Source of the DNA: Undaria pinnatifida
Taxonomy: Eukaryota > Sar > Phaeophyceae > Laminariales > Alariaceae
DNA: 64,000 nt
NCBI GenBank assembly: GCA_012845835.1
Contig: JABAKD010000023.1
Coordinates: 18,648,691-18,712,690 of the forward strand
Direction of reading: 5' to 3'
Shown: in pieces, positions 1 through 10,284 of the stretch
Numbering within the stretch: the first letter of the stretch is position 1
Layout: each line of letters starts with the position of its first letter
Made by a program: the position numbers and the translations under genes
Notes under the pieces: generated by a model
What the model was told of the DNA's origin: nothing
Databases searched by the model: none
Seen by the model: only the letters and a program-made list of their open reading frames with translations

Positions 1-499
1 TTCTCCTGCTACTAGTGCTGCTACAAATGGTTCTGCTACTGATTCCTCTGTTACTATTACTTCTCGTGCCGCCATCTCGTACTGCTGGTACTTCTCGTGC
101 GCCTTCTGTTACAGCTATCGCCACCGCTGCTACGAAACACTCCTGAACGCACATATGATTCCGGTACACCTCGACGCAGTTGCGTAGGAGAATTTGCACC
201 CGATGCCCATGTAAGTATACAGGTGATTACAATGGGTGGAAGATAGGAAACACGTTAAACACGCGCAGTCGCCGCTGCTGTTACCATCAACGCTACTGGC
301 GGCGATTGTGGTGGTGGCGGCGGTGGTGGTGGCGGCGGGGGTGGTAGTACCAGTACTTAAGGCCGCCCGTGCGAGCTTTTCTTTCGCTTCTCTACTGCCG
401 CTTGAGCTACCAAGCATTACGTACGTACTCACCGCGACACCTATCATAAGTCGCAGCAGGCGTTATCTATGCATCAACCAGTGGTCGAAAGGTAATATA

Positions 500-895
500 A
501 TACCCCCCTGGTTGATGCTGCTACTGCTGCTACTACTGCTGGTGCTATACCAGGCATGCTACTGCTGGTGCTGGTTCTGGTGCTGGTTGCTGGTTACTTC
601 TGCTGCTTCCCCATGTGTTGCTGCTCAAATGCTGCTGATGCAAACATTCCTCGTTGCAAGTATCCTTCGAGACAGAGTCAGAAGTTGCAGACGCTACGTA
701 CAAATTAGCTGCTGCTACTTGCACTGCTACTGCTGCCGCTGCTGCTCATTATAGTGGTGTTGCTAGTACTGCTGCTGCTACTGATGGTGCTGGTGCTTGT
801 GCTGGTGCTTGTGCTGGTGCTTGTGCTTGTGCTTCTGCTGGTGCTTGTGCTTGTGCTTGAGCTGGTGCTTGCGCTTGTGCTGGTGCTTCTTCGTA
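500..895. repeat. CTG/GTGCTT microsatellite and minisatellite tract
   Basis: The stretch is dominated by imperfect CTG/TGC triplets, and from about 778 by a 12-base GTGCTTGTGCTG-like unit. Reading frames here translate as runs of Ala-Gly-Ala-Cys or Lys-His and are by-products of the repeat. I see no gene in 1-1290. Confidence 0.8.
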
Positions 896-1289
896 CTGCC
901 GGTGCTTGTGATAACGATAAATGACGCCTTTGCTGCAGTATCTGCTTTTTTTGCTACAAAAAACACAACATCCTCATCCCAAGTATACCCCGGGACAGTC
1001 CGAATGTCCAGATTCCAGTTCACCAGCAGATGGAAGTTAACAGCGTACTCCAAAGGCGATGGCCACCGAGGCCTGTGTGTCCGTGCCCGGCGGTACGTAG
1101 TACCTCTTGGAGTTGCCGCCAGTTCGAGCAGTTTTCGGTTTTTGGGGTCGCAAATTTCCAGTGACCTTATATTAGTCTCTGGTGATGTATTAATAATAGT
1201 AAAAATTCTTTTAATCCCAACAATTCCCAGTGACTTTAGTCTATGGGTCTCGGTGACGATTTTTGGATGTACTGCTGTACCCCCAGCTT

Positions 1290-1590
1290 TTAGTGGGAGC
1301 CGGTAAACACAACTCGCGAGTTGTGTTCAAGAAATTAACTCCGGGGACGATAAGACACCATCCCCGGATATCCGCGCCGTCCAACCTCATACAAAACCGT
1401 TTGGCACGCGGGCTAGGGCGATCTCACGATCTCACCTCCCTTACGTCCCACACATGCCACCCGGCCACGCAGCGTGACCAAGCACGACACGAAGGCAAAG
1501 CCGCTCGCAATAGCCTTTAGCATTTTTGCAATCCAGTCTCCAGCGCTAGATTCGAGCAGCTATGTCGGCACGAGCAGCACAGCAGCACAG
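1290..1590 (-). repeat. Dispersed repeat R, uninterrupted copy
   Basis: Read on the minus strand, this ~300 bp segment matches the plus-strand sequence 17340-17534 joined to 29849-29975, the two flanks of the Ty3-1 retrotransposon. Shared landmarks are GCTGCTCGAATCTAGCGCTG, the GCGAGCGGCTTTGCC block, CCAAACGGTTTTGTATGAGG and a perfect palindrome. It is therefore a related empty site for Ty3-1. I see no terminal repeats or coding potential that would classify R. Confidence 0.8.
1306..1327. repeat. 22 bp perfect palindrome inside repeat R
   Basis: The sequence centred on TCGCGA (core ACAACTCGCGAGTTGT) equals its own reverse complement over 22 bases. The same palindrome is kept in the other R copy at 29930-29951, although the surrounding sequence has diverged. 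Confidence 0.85.
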
Positions 1591-2050
1591 CAGCCTGACA
1601 GCAGTATCATCTTCAACCTGCTGTGTTCAGCACATACATACATACCGGTAATGATACTACAGTAGTACCTATATATGAGTCTTCGGCGGCGGACACAGGA
1701 AGCGACCCCAAGTCCGTCGTACAATTGGCCGTGTCGTGTTTGCGGAAAGACTACGTAGATTTTTCAATTTATCAGGCAAACAAAAAAAAAAACAGCAGAA
1801 AACAGGTAAACTACGGGTTGGTTCCAGCCACAGGGCGAGTCTTTTTTTCTGATTCAAACCTTTCTCACCTCGGACAGATCAGATATCCTTTTATGATCTG
1901 TGTCGTTCAGGGCAGACAGATGCCTGATCTATAAGACCTGCATGGACTACTGTAGGTCATGTTGCCGGGTGTGGATCCGTACGAGTATATACGATCAGCA
2001 GAATCTATTAAATAGCACATTCTTCCTGGGTTGGATCTGTACTACATACA
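1591..2050. other. No gene recognised
   Basis: The interval between repeat R and unit A has only short frames. I see no splice-consistent exon, RNA gene or repeat. Confidence 0.5.
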
Positions 2051-2112
2051 ACTATATACCTAGACCTCGCCCCCGTCGGACGTCTCGCTCGGCATATCCT
2101 CCCCCCTCTCAG

Positions 2113-2368
2113 CCCTTCTCAGCCCGTAATTGCCGAGAAGAAAATTAGTTGCTGGGGAAAAGAACCGTCCCGAAGTTCCTTGCCTTCCTTGCTTTCCCTA
2201 GTCTCATTCTTACTTAGCTGTCATTCTCTCATCTTTACTGCCCTTCTCAGCCCGTAATTGCCGAGAAGAAAATTAGTTGCTGGGGAAAAGAACCGTCCCG
2301 AAGTTCCTTGCCTTCCTTGCTTTCCCTAGTCTCATTCTTACTTAGCTGTCATTCTCTCATCTTTACTG
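2113..2368 (+). repeat. Tandem duplication in the leader of copy A
   Basis: The ~128 bp segment starting CCCTTCTCAGCCCGTAATTG occurs at 2113 and again at 2241, nearly identical. Copies B, C and D have it once, so the duplication is private to A. Confidence 0.85.
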
Positions 2369-2532
2369 CTTGCTCTGATATTTTTATTTTGCTTTTTCAG
2401 CAACTTCTTTTTTGTACTTTTACTTTTGAAGTTGGCCAATTGCTGGCTGTTGGGAGGGAATTGCCGTTGACGGCTGCAAACAATTTGAATTTGAAATTTG
2501 CCGGATCGGCAATAACAATTTGAAGTTGAAAT

Positions 2533-4873
2533 TTGCAATTTGCGAAGCGGACCAAGGCTAGTGCGGGAGGAGGCTCCGCCAACAGCAGTGGGGGTGGTGG
2601 AGGTTCAGGATCAGGCGTGTGGAAGCTGGTCGGGCAAGAACGGGACTCAGCTTCTTCTGGCAATCCTGACTGGCCGTGCCCGAGCAAGGGTTGTGACGGC
2701 TTCCTCATCGCACAAAATAGGAAAAACAGGAGTTCCCAGGACGCTGTCTGCGACACCTGCAGGAGTGACGAGCCTTCCACGTGCCAAGCTTTTCATGTAA
2801 CCTTAACAAGAAGCACTGGGGAAGCGGCGACAACCCTCGTGTGGGTGACTGGTGTGACGCGGACACCTGTGATTCACCTTCGATCGGCGTCCCTAACGAA
2901 GGAGCTGAGAGCTTGACGAAACGTGAGTTTCATTTCTTCGTGTTGTTGGAATTTGATGTTTGCTGTCAGCTACTATACTACTGATGATGTTGAGAGTTGT
3001 GTGCTGCAAGTTGTGCGCAATAGACTACCAGTATGCATGTATGTGGTTTTGGGTGTTGGTGAACTCAAGCGAATCCTGTTTCCAATAATGATGCACATTG
3101 AAATTTACATTGTTTGACCTTGTGTGCCTGTCTGCAACGTCTGCTGTAGCATGTGTGTGCTACACCAGCGTGGTCGAACTACCACACGGTGTGGAAGCTG
3201 TGCTTGGGGACGCGTAGCCTGAACAAACTCAAGTTCGCCTTGGTGGTAACGGAGGGCAGTCCCGTCGTCGGGGTAAGCATGTTGTACTAGTTGTCTACGC
3301 AGTTGTGTGCTGTGATTTCTTTTTCATCCATACAAACACACTTTTGCATGCACGAGTACGTGTACGGGGCAGTCATGTCATCGAGGTATAAGCGGGAATT
3401 GTGCAAGTACTCAGGTCTACGAGTAGACCTATGCAGTGACGCTGTGTGATGCGATTTCTTTTTCATACGTACAGCCAAACACACTTCATGTATGTACGAC
3501 TACGAGTACGGGGCAGTCCCGTCATCGGGGTAAGCGGGGGTTGGACAAGTGGTCCATGCAGTGACGCTTTGTGCTGTGATATAAACAACGTTTTGGATGT
3601 AAGACTACGACTACGTGGTATCTATACATGTAAGACGCAATGAAAACGGGCAAGTCTCATCACGGGGGTCAGCCAGGGTTGTAAAAATGGTCCATGCAGT
3701 GATGAATAACACAGCAGCATGATACCTCAGCACCAGTCGCAGTACACACTGGAGGTTGATATATAGCAGTAAACAGAAGCTGAAGTTAACCTGGGTGATG
3801 CTGGAGAGCAGTCCCGTGATTGGGGTTAGCGAGTTGTTCATGTAGTGACGCGGTGTACTACTACTGTTGTTACTCATTTTTCATACAACCACATTAACTC
3901 TTTATATTAACGAGTACAAGTAGGGTGCGCAACCTCTTCAGGAATCGCAGTACACGTCGGTCGTAATAGTGTTGATAGCAGCAGTAATAGAGTAGTACCG
4001 AACAATATATACAGCAGGTACTGTCTCTTACCCTTCGTTGTCGGTATTCCGCCGGTAGGCCTTATATAGCAGTATACCGGGGCTTACGCTTACCAGTTGC
4101 GACTGTGAATCCCGTTCGTTCCTGTCCCAGTGGTGGTTTCATAGGTGTTAGCAACGTTGTGGTACCAGGCAGGGCTTTGCCCATAAACGACCGCCTTCAT
4201 TACAACAGCAGTGTTAAATTGTACGACTTCCTTTCAAACTTTGGAAATCGACGACAGCTACGTGGCCTTACTATTTTGATCATTCACTGAACGCAAGGTA
4301 TTCCCATCCGTTGTTGTCGTTTGCAGAAGCCCTGCGAAGCAGCCGCCGAGGGCCGCCAAGGCGGCGAGGACATAAACACGAAGTTCACCGGCGACATCAA
4401 GGTCGGTGACCTCCTGAAGAAGGCAGGCGACCACTTGCTCGATATACATCCCGCATTCCATTCCCACGGTGCCACGAGGGCGTTCGACATCGAGGTACGT
4501 TCTACTCTTATCTTGCGTCCTATGTGTCACGAGTCGAAACATCCATGTCTCTTGCTCAAGACTAGGGGATGGCGTGCGGATGTAGTCTATGAAGTGCGGC
4601 TCTTTTTCCGAGTACCAAGAGCAAGTACAACAATACCACAACAATTACTAACAACGAAAGGAGCTCCAATAATTTGGATGGTTACGACGTCTGCTGGAGA
4701 GAAGTACGAATACTTTTTTACACATACTTATCGACGTCCTCCCGCCATGCTTCAACGTTTGTGGACAGATCCACAAGATCATCGACAAAAAACAAGAGTG
4801 CAAGGTGCTGGGTACCTCCGCTGAGGAGGAAGAGTCCAAGCAAGCCTGCATGCTCCTTCGGAAGCAATGTTGA
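2533..4873 (+). pseudogene. Cys-pair/Gly-rich protein family, copy A (four exons, broken)
   Basis: Exons aligned to the intact 58 kb gene are: exon 1 ending at 2922 (AAAC then GTGAGT), exon 2 3169-3272, exon 3 4327-4494 and exon 4 4769-4873 (ends TGA). Splice phases match the intact gene. Two lesions are seen in exon 1. A GT insertion at about 2796-2797 shifts the frame relative to copies B and D. The third cysteine pair CDWC reads GDWC, losing its first Cys. No ATG opens exon 1: the frame runs upstream without a methionine, so the start is unresolved here as in B, C and D. I call it a pseudogene, although the four-exon layout survives best in this copy. Confidence 0.75.
3254..3835 (+). repeat. 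Tandem array of exon-2-end/5' splice-site repeats in intron 2
   Basis: The end of exon 2 with its donor (GGCAGTCCCGTCGTCGGG then GTAAGC, near 3256) is followed by four degenerate copies of the same motif near 3369, 3512, 3648 and 3807, spaced 113-159 bp apart. Each has a GCAGTCCCGTCATCGGGGTAAGC-like core. The intervening DNA is also repeated: a GTGATTTCTTTTTCATACGTAC block and GTCCATGCAGTGACGC. The same array occurs in copies B, C and D. Confidence 0.8.
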
Positions 4874-5399
4874 CAGCACGTTCTTTATAGAACGTTGAGT
4901 TGTGGTTTTTTATTATACCAGCATCGTTTTTTAAGAACTATGCCTAAATTTAAATGCGTGCTCTTCGTCTTTCAGGAATACAAATGTACTTCACATGTTT
5001 GCGGTGTGTGCGTTCAAGTTTCTGCTTCCAGCATGTTTTTTTTGGCACTGCGCTCCTTTACATCTTGAGTTGTAGTTTTCCTGTCTCTATCCTCGACAAG
5101 CGCGTGCCTGGTGTTTATGCACTGCGATAATTTATTATTGATGATCGACTTAGAGAGAGCTATTAATGAGTTTACAGGTGCTACCTGAGAGGTGGAAGGA
5201 TATGCCAAGCAAGTCCTCCGACGTGTCCATCATGGACTGGGCGAATGGATAATAATAACAAACTCATAATCATAATCGTCTCTATCCTGTACCGTTGAAC
5301 TATATATTGACCTCTTGGCATTTTCAAGTCGCCAGTTGCGCCATTTGTGCTTCTTTTCCGCCTTCCTACTGAATGTCCATTCCTCCTTCCGCAAGCGTA

Positions 5400-5422
5400 G
5401 CGGGCGGCGCCCAGCCGCCCGC
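5400..5422. repeat. Terminal hairpin of unit A
   Basis: A 9 bp perfect inverted repeat (GCGGGCGGC / GCCGCCCGC) with a 5-base loop lies 16 bases before the 3' boundary of the unit. It is identical in copy B (8678-8700) and copy C (52658-52680). Confidence 0.85.
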
Positions 5423-7633
5423 GAGCGAAGCCCTTGTAAAACTATATACCTAGACCTCGCCCCCCTCGGACGTCTCGCTCGGCATATCCTCCCCCCTCTC
5501 AGCCCTTCTCAGCACGTAATTGCCGAAAAGAAAATTAGTTGCTGGGGAAAAGAACCGTCCCGAAGTTCCTTGCCTTCCTTGCTTTCCCTAGTCTCATTCT
5601 TACTTACTTTTTAGCTCTCATTCTCTGATCTTTACTGCTTGCTCTCTGATATTTTTATTTTGCTTTTTCAGCAACTTCTTTTTTGTACTTTTATTTGAAG
5701 TTGGCCAATTGCTGGCTGTTGAGAGGGAATTGCCGTTGACGGCTGCAAACAATTTGAATTTGAAATTTGCCGGATCGGCAATAACAATTTGAAGTTGAAA
5801 TTTGCGAAGCGGACCAAGGCTAGTGCGGGAGGAGGCTCCGCCAACAGTGGGGGTGGTGGAGGTTCAGGATCAGGCGTGTGGAAGCTGGTCGGGCAAGAAC
5901 GGGACTCAGCTTTTTCTGGCAATCCTGATTGGCCGTGCCCGAGCAAGGGTTGTGACGGCTTCCTCATCGCACGAAATAGGAGAAACAGGAGTTCCCAGTA
6001 CGCTGTCTGCGACACCTGCAGGAGTGACGAGCCTTCCACGTGCCAAGCTTTTCATAACCTTAACAAGAAGCACTGGGGAAGCGGCGACAACCCTCGTGTG
6101 TGTGACTGGTGTGACGCGGACACCTGTGATTCACCTTCGATCGGCGTCCCTAACGAAGGAGCTGAGAGCTTGACGAAACGTGAGTTACATTTCTGTTGTT
6201 GTGCTGTGATTTCTTTTTCATGCGTACAAACACACTTTTGCATGTACGAGTATGATACGTGTACGGGGCAGTCCCGTCATCGCGGTGTAAGCGGGAATTG
6301 TACAAGTACTCAGGTCTACGAGTAGACCTATGCAGTGACGCTGTGTGATGCGATTTCTTTTTCATACGTACAGCCAAACACACTTACTTCATGTATGTAC
6401 GACTACGAGTACGGGGCAGTCCCGTCATCGGGGTAAGCGGGGGTTGAACAAGTGGTTCATGCAGTGACGCTTTGTGCTGTGATATAAACACACGTTTTGG
6501 ATGTACGACTACGACTACGTGGTATCTATACATGTAAGACGCAATGAAAACGGGCAAGTCTCATCACGGGGGTCAGCCAGGGTTGTAAAAATGGTCCATG
6601 CAGTGATAAATAACACAGCAGCATGATACCTCAGCACCAGTCGCAGTACACACTGGAGGTTGATATATAGCAGTAAACAGAAGCTGAAGTTAACCTGGGT
6701 GATGCTGGAGAGCAGTCCCGTGATTGGGGTTAGCGAGTTGTTCATGTAGTGACGCGGTGTACTACTACTGTTACTCATTTTTCATACAACCACATGAACT
6801 CTTTGTTTTAACGAGTACAAGTAGGGTGCGCAACCTCTTTAGGAATCGCAGTACACGTCGGTCGTAATAGTGTTGATAGCAGCAGTAATAGAGTGGTACC
6901 GAACAATATATATAGCAGGTACTGTCTCTTACCCTTCGTTGTCGGTATTCCGCCGGTAGGCCTTATATAGCAGTATACCGGGGCTTACGCTTACCAGTTG
7001 CGACTGTGAATCCCGTTCGTTCCTGTCCCAGTGGTGGTTTCATAGGTGTTAGCAACGTTGTGGTACCAGGCAGGGCTTTGCCCATAAACGACCGCTTTCA
7101 TTACAACAGCAGTGTTAAATTGTACGACTTCCTTTCCAACTTTGGAAATCGACGACAGCTACGTGGCCTTACTATTTTGAACATTCACTGAACGCAAGGT
7201 ATTCCCATCCGTTGTTGTCGTTTGCAGAATCCCTGCGAAGCAGCCGCCGAGGGCCGCCAAGTCGGCGAGGACATAAACACGAAGTGCACCGGCGACATCA
7301 AGGTCGGTGACCTCCTGAAGAAGGCAGGCGACCACTTGCTCGATATACATCCCGCATTCCATTCCCACGGTGCCACGAGGGCGTTCGACATCGAGGTACG
7401 TTCCACTCTTATCTTGCGTCCTGTGTGTCACGAGTCGAGACATCCATGTCTCTTGCTGAAGACTAAGGGATGGCGTGCGGATATAGTCTATGAAGTGCGG
7501 CTCTTTTTCCAAGTACCAAGAGCAAGCACAACAATACCACAACAATTACTAACAGCGAAAGGAGCTCCAATAATTTGGATGGTTACGACGTCTGCTGGAG
7601 AGAAGTACGAATACTTTTTTACACATATACTTA

Positions 7634-8002
7634 TGTTATAAGGCTTAGTTTGGGTAAGCTATTGGTTAACCTGTGCAAGTGGTCAAACGGACTAGTACCC
7701 CACTAATACCTTAACAAATGGCGTCGTCGACAGACCATGGGTTTTTGGGTCGTGGGTTCGATCCCCACATCCACCATAATAAACTTTTTCAGATTTTCCC
7801 ATGGCGAACTTGAAAAATACTCTCCCCGGCTTACCCAGGAAATGAAACGGCTTGGATAAATGACAGGTCCGCCCGTATATACGGCCGACCTTCTATCCCG
7901 CCGTTTAAGGGGGGGAGAGTGTTATAAGGCTTAGTTTGGGTAAGCTATTGGTTAACCTGTGCAAGTGGTCAAACGGACTAATACCCCACTAATTCCTTGA
8001 CA
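7634..8002 (+). mobile_element. TRIM (terminal-repeat retrotransposon in miniature)
   Basis: The element has 83 bp direct terminal repeats, 7634-7716 and 7920-8002, beginning TGTTATAAGG and ending CA. It is flanked by a CTTA target duplication (7630-7633 and 8003-8006). Copy A has the empty site ACACATACTTATCGACG at the matching place. A primer-binding-site candidate, TGGCGTCGTCGACAGACC, sits at 7719-7736. A polypurine tract, AAGGGGGGGAGAG, abuts the right repeat. There is no coding capacity, so it needs help in trans, plausibly from a chromovirus with the same primer site. A second copy lies inverted at 53358-53727. Confidence 0.9.
7680..7776 (+). other. tRNA-like A box and T arm inside the TRIM
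   Basis: TGGTCAAACGG (7680-7690) fits an A-box pattern. GTGGG-TTCGATC-CCCAC (7752-7768) is a perfect T arm with a 7-base loop and a B box, followed by ATCCACCA. No 5' strand complementary to the acceptor 3' strand exists at the expected place, so this is not a complete tRNA gene. It may be a tRNA remnant giving a polymerase III promoter, or a chance resemblance in part. Confidence 0.5.
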
Positions 8003-8677
8003 CTTATCGACGTTCTCCCGCCCTGCTTCAACGTTTGTGGACAGATCCACAAGACCATCGACAAAAAACAAGAGTGCAAGGTGCTGGGTACCTCCGCTGA
8101 GGAGGAAGAGTCCAAGCAAGCCTGCATGCTCCTTCGGAAGCAATGTTGACAGCACGTTCTTTATAGAACGTTAAGTTGTGGTTTATTATACCAGCATCGT
8201 TTTTTGAGAACTATGCCTAAATGCGTGCTCTTCGTCTTTCAGGAATACAAATGTACTTCACATGTTTGCGGTGTGTGCGTTCAAGTTCCTGCTTCCAGCA
8301 TGTTTTTTTTGGCACTGCGCTCCTTTACATCTTAAGTTGTAGTTTTCCTGTCTCTATCCTTGACAAGCGCGTGCCTGGTGTTTATGCACTGCGATAATTT
8401 ATTGTTGATGATCGACTTAGAGAGAGAGCTATTGAAGTGTACAGGACCTACATAGGCGCTACCTGAGAGGTGGAAGGATATGCCAAGGAAGTCCTCCGAC
8501 TTGCCCATCATGGATTGGGCGAATGGATGATAATAACAAACTCATAATCATAATCGTCTCTATCCTGTACCGTTGTACTATATATGGACCTCTTGGCATT
8601 TTCAAGTCGCCAGTTGCGCCATTTGTGCTTCTTTTTCGCCTTTCTACTGAATGTCTATTCCTCCTTCCGCAAGCGTA

Positions 8678-8700
8678 GCGGGCGGCGCCCAGCCGCCCGC
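8678..8700. repeat. Terminal hairpin of unit B
   Basis: The same 9-5-9 hairpin as at 5400-5422 lies 16 bases before the unit boundary. Confidence 0.85.
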
Positions 8701-8719
8701 GAGCGAAGCCCTTGTACAT

Positions 8720-9430
8720 ACATACACATTGGCCCTCCCAGTGTTCCTTCTTTTACTTGTTTCTTTTTTCCGGGGTAATTTTTCCTTTTCTTTCCCCCTT
8801 GCATGTCCATTTTGGCTCATGCTCGGGGTATGTTTCTATCTCCCGTGCTTTGGCTCCCCCTTTTATTTATTTATTTATTTATTTTGTCTTGGTTTCTTTC
8901 GTTGTTTCTCTCTTTTACAAGGTATTTTGGTTTAATGATAAGAACACAATGGGGGGTGGGGGGGAAACAGGAGGAGTAGAAGGAAAGCCGTCCAAGGGAA
9001 TGGGGGCAGGGGGGGCAACAGGAGGAATAGAAGGGAGACCGCGGTGGACGAAGGCAGGAAGGAGATGGCAGACAGGGTAGCAAGGTACCAGGCCGACTAG
9101 TAGGTACATAGCACTTTTCGTCTTTTTCTGGGGTATTTTTTTCCCCTTTGTTCCCTCCTTGCGTGTCCAGGTTTTTGGCTCGTGTTCGGATTATCTTATT
9201 TTGGTTTTACTTTACTTTATTTTATTTCATTTTATTATGTTTCTTTTCCGAGCTTTGGCTCTCCTTTCCGGTTGGGTTGTTTCTTCGATTTCCCCTTCAT
9301 TTTGTTTGTTTCATTTTTTGTTTTATTTTTATTTGTTTTCTTATTTTGTTTTTGTTTTTTGTTTTTGTTTTTTGTTTTTGTTTTTGTTTTTGTTTATTTC
9401 GTATTTCTCTCTTCCAATGTATTTCTGTTG
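8720..9430. repeat. T-rich and purine-rich low-complexity DNA
   Basis: The segment holds (TTTA)n near 8872, a GGGGGTGGGGGG-type purine tract at 8950-9070, and (TTTTTG)n runs at 9340-9395. The predicted peptides are poly-Phe-like and not credible genes. Confidence 0.8.
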
Positions 9431-10280
9431 CTGACGTATGTATGTTGTGCCTGTCGTACCCAGTACTAGGGCATGACATTGCGTTGTCGAATGCATTACG
9501 ATGCATTATCTCTGTGTCGTGGCTTGTGACCACAGAGCTGATCTTTCTAGGGTGAAGAATCAGTACGGACACTGGGTGTGCTGGATGTCGACGAGTAGAA
9601 GAACGGTTTAATGTGAAGAACACACACACACAGATCCTGCAAAAAGACATATAATAATAACGACATGACAGCAGATAGATAGGATCTATTCATAATAGAT
9701 GATCTAGATCATGATCTGTCCGAGGTGTCAAACCTTTGCACCCTGGTTTTTGACAGTTGGAGTCTGAAAATTGGCACGGTTGGTCTTCATGAGAAGATGA
9801 AAAAACTGACGGATGATTTTACATTTTATTTTTTTACCTAATAATGGGGTGCATTTCGCATTGTTTTGGAATTTTTCTCCAACAACTATCAATACAGTAT
9901 GACCCAAACTGACGCACGAAAAAAATCAAAACTCAAGAAAGAGTCCTGTCATGAACAACCCTGCCAATTCAGATTCCAACTCTCAAAGACAGGGTGCAAA
10001 ATTGATTTACGTGAAGAGTAATTATTTCCCTAGGGTTTAAAAAAAACTCAATACATTGTGCTACCACTTTGTTTGGTTGGTAGGCGTTTCTTATAACAGC
10101 CTTGCACGGCTCGCAGAGCAAAACAAATGTATCATGATCATATGTACAAATAAACACCCCGGGGACATATGCGCACTGCTGTACGTAACACAAAATAAAA
10201 CGGGGATAGAAGAAAAGACCCGGAGGGGAGGATAATATTACATCCCCGGAAACAAACGCCTCCCAAAAAAATGGAAACCC
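9431..10280. other. No gene recognised
   Basis: The interval has only short frames. A CAAACCTTTGCACCCTGGTTTTTGACAG-type sequence near 9730 faintly resembles GTTTTGACC/GCGGTCTCAAA segments at about 15725 and 17015, but too weakly to define a repeat. Confidence 0.4.
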
Positions 10281-10284
10281 AAAA

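Larger units (their letters stand above)
2051..5438 (+). mobile_element. Gene-bearing repeat unit, copy A
   Basis: The unit begins ACTATATACCTAGACCTCGC and ends with a GC-rich hairpin followed by GAGCGAAGCCCTTGTA. The same start recurs at 5441 (B), 61971 (D) and, reversed, 56846 (C). The same end recurs at 8716 and, reversed, 52642. Different DNA abuts these termini, which suggests a defined unit rather than chance homology. Inside are four degenerate exons related to the intact gene at 58280-61167. No transposase, long terminal repeat or clear target duplication is visible. A captured-gene element (Helitron-like or Pack-type) is one reading; segmental duplication is another. Confidence 0.6.
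5789..8149 (+). pseudogene. Cys-pair/Gly-rich protein family, copy B (exon 2 missing)
   Basis: Exon 1 runs open to 6179. It contains the GGSANSGGGGGSGSG linker, the three cysteine pairs (CPSKGC, CDTC, CDWC) and the donor GTGAGT. Exon 3 is 7228-7395, flanked by TTTGCAG and GTACGT. Exon 4 is 8045-8149 and ends TGA. The whole exon 2 region is absent: intron 1 runs from its donor straight into the intron 2 repeat array. Joining exon 1 (phase 1) to exon 3 (phase 0) breaks the frame, so splicing around the gap cannot restore the protein. No ATG is visible at the start. The TRIM lies within intron 3. Confidence 0.75.
5441..8716 (+). mobile_element. Gene-bearing repeat unit, copy B
   Basis: This is a tandem copy of unit A with an offset of 3390 bp. 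It has the same start and the same hairpin terminus at 8678-8700. It lacks the exon 2 region and carries a TRIM insertion (7634-8002). Copy C shares both features, so C and B form one lineage. Beyond 8716 the DNA is unrelated to copy A's continuation, which supports a real boundary. Confidence 0.6.

Noticed and set aside
778-1306. Cysteine- or histidine-rich proteins at 0.8-1.3 kb
   Set aside because: They are translations of a GTGCTT repeat on each strand.
7680-7776. A functional tRNA gene
   Set aside because: The T arm is perfect, but no 5' acceptor strand pairs with ATCCACC at the right distance, and the sequence spans an LTR/internal boundary.
2051-8716. Assembly artefact for the A/B tandem and inverted C copy
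   Set aside because: Copies differ by private indels, an insertion, a TRIM and substitutions, so they are distinct loci.
2051-8716. Classical Helitron
   Set aside because: The end hairpin fits, but the 3' end is CCCTTGTA rather than CTRR, the 5' end is not TC, and no Rep/helicase is present. Kept only as an analogy.
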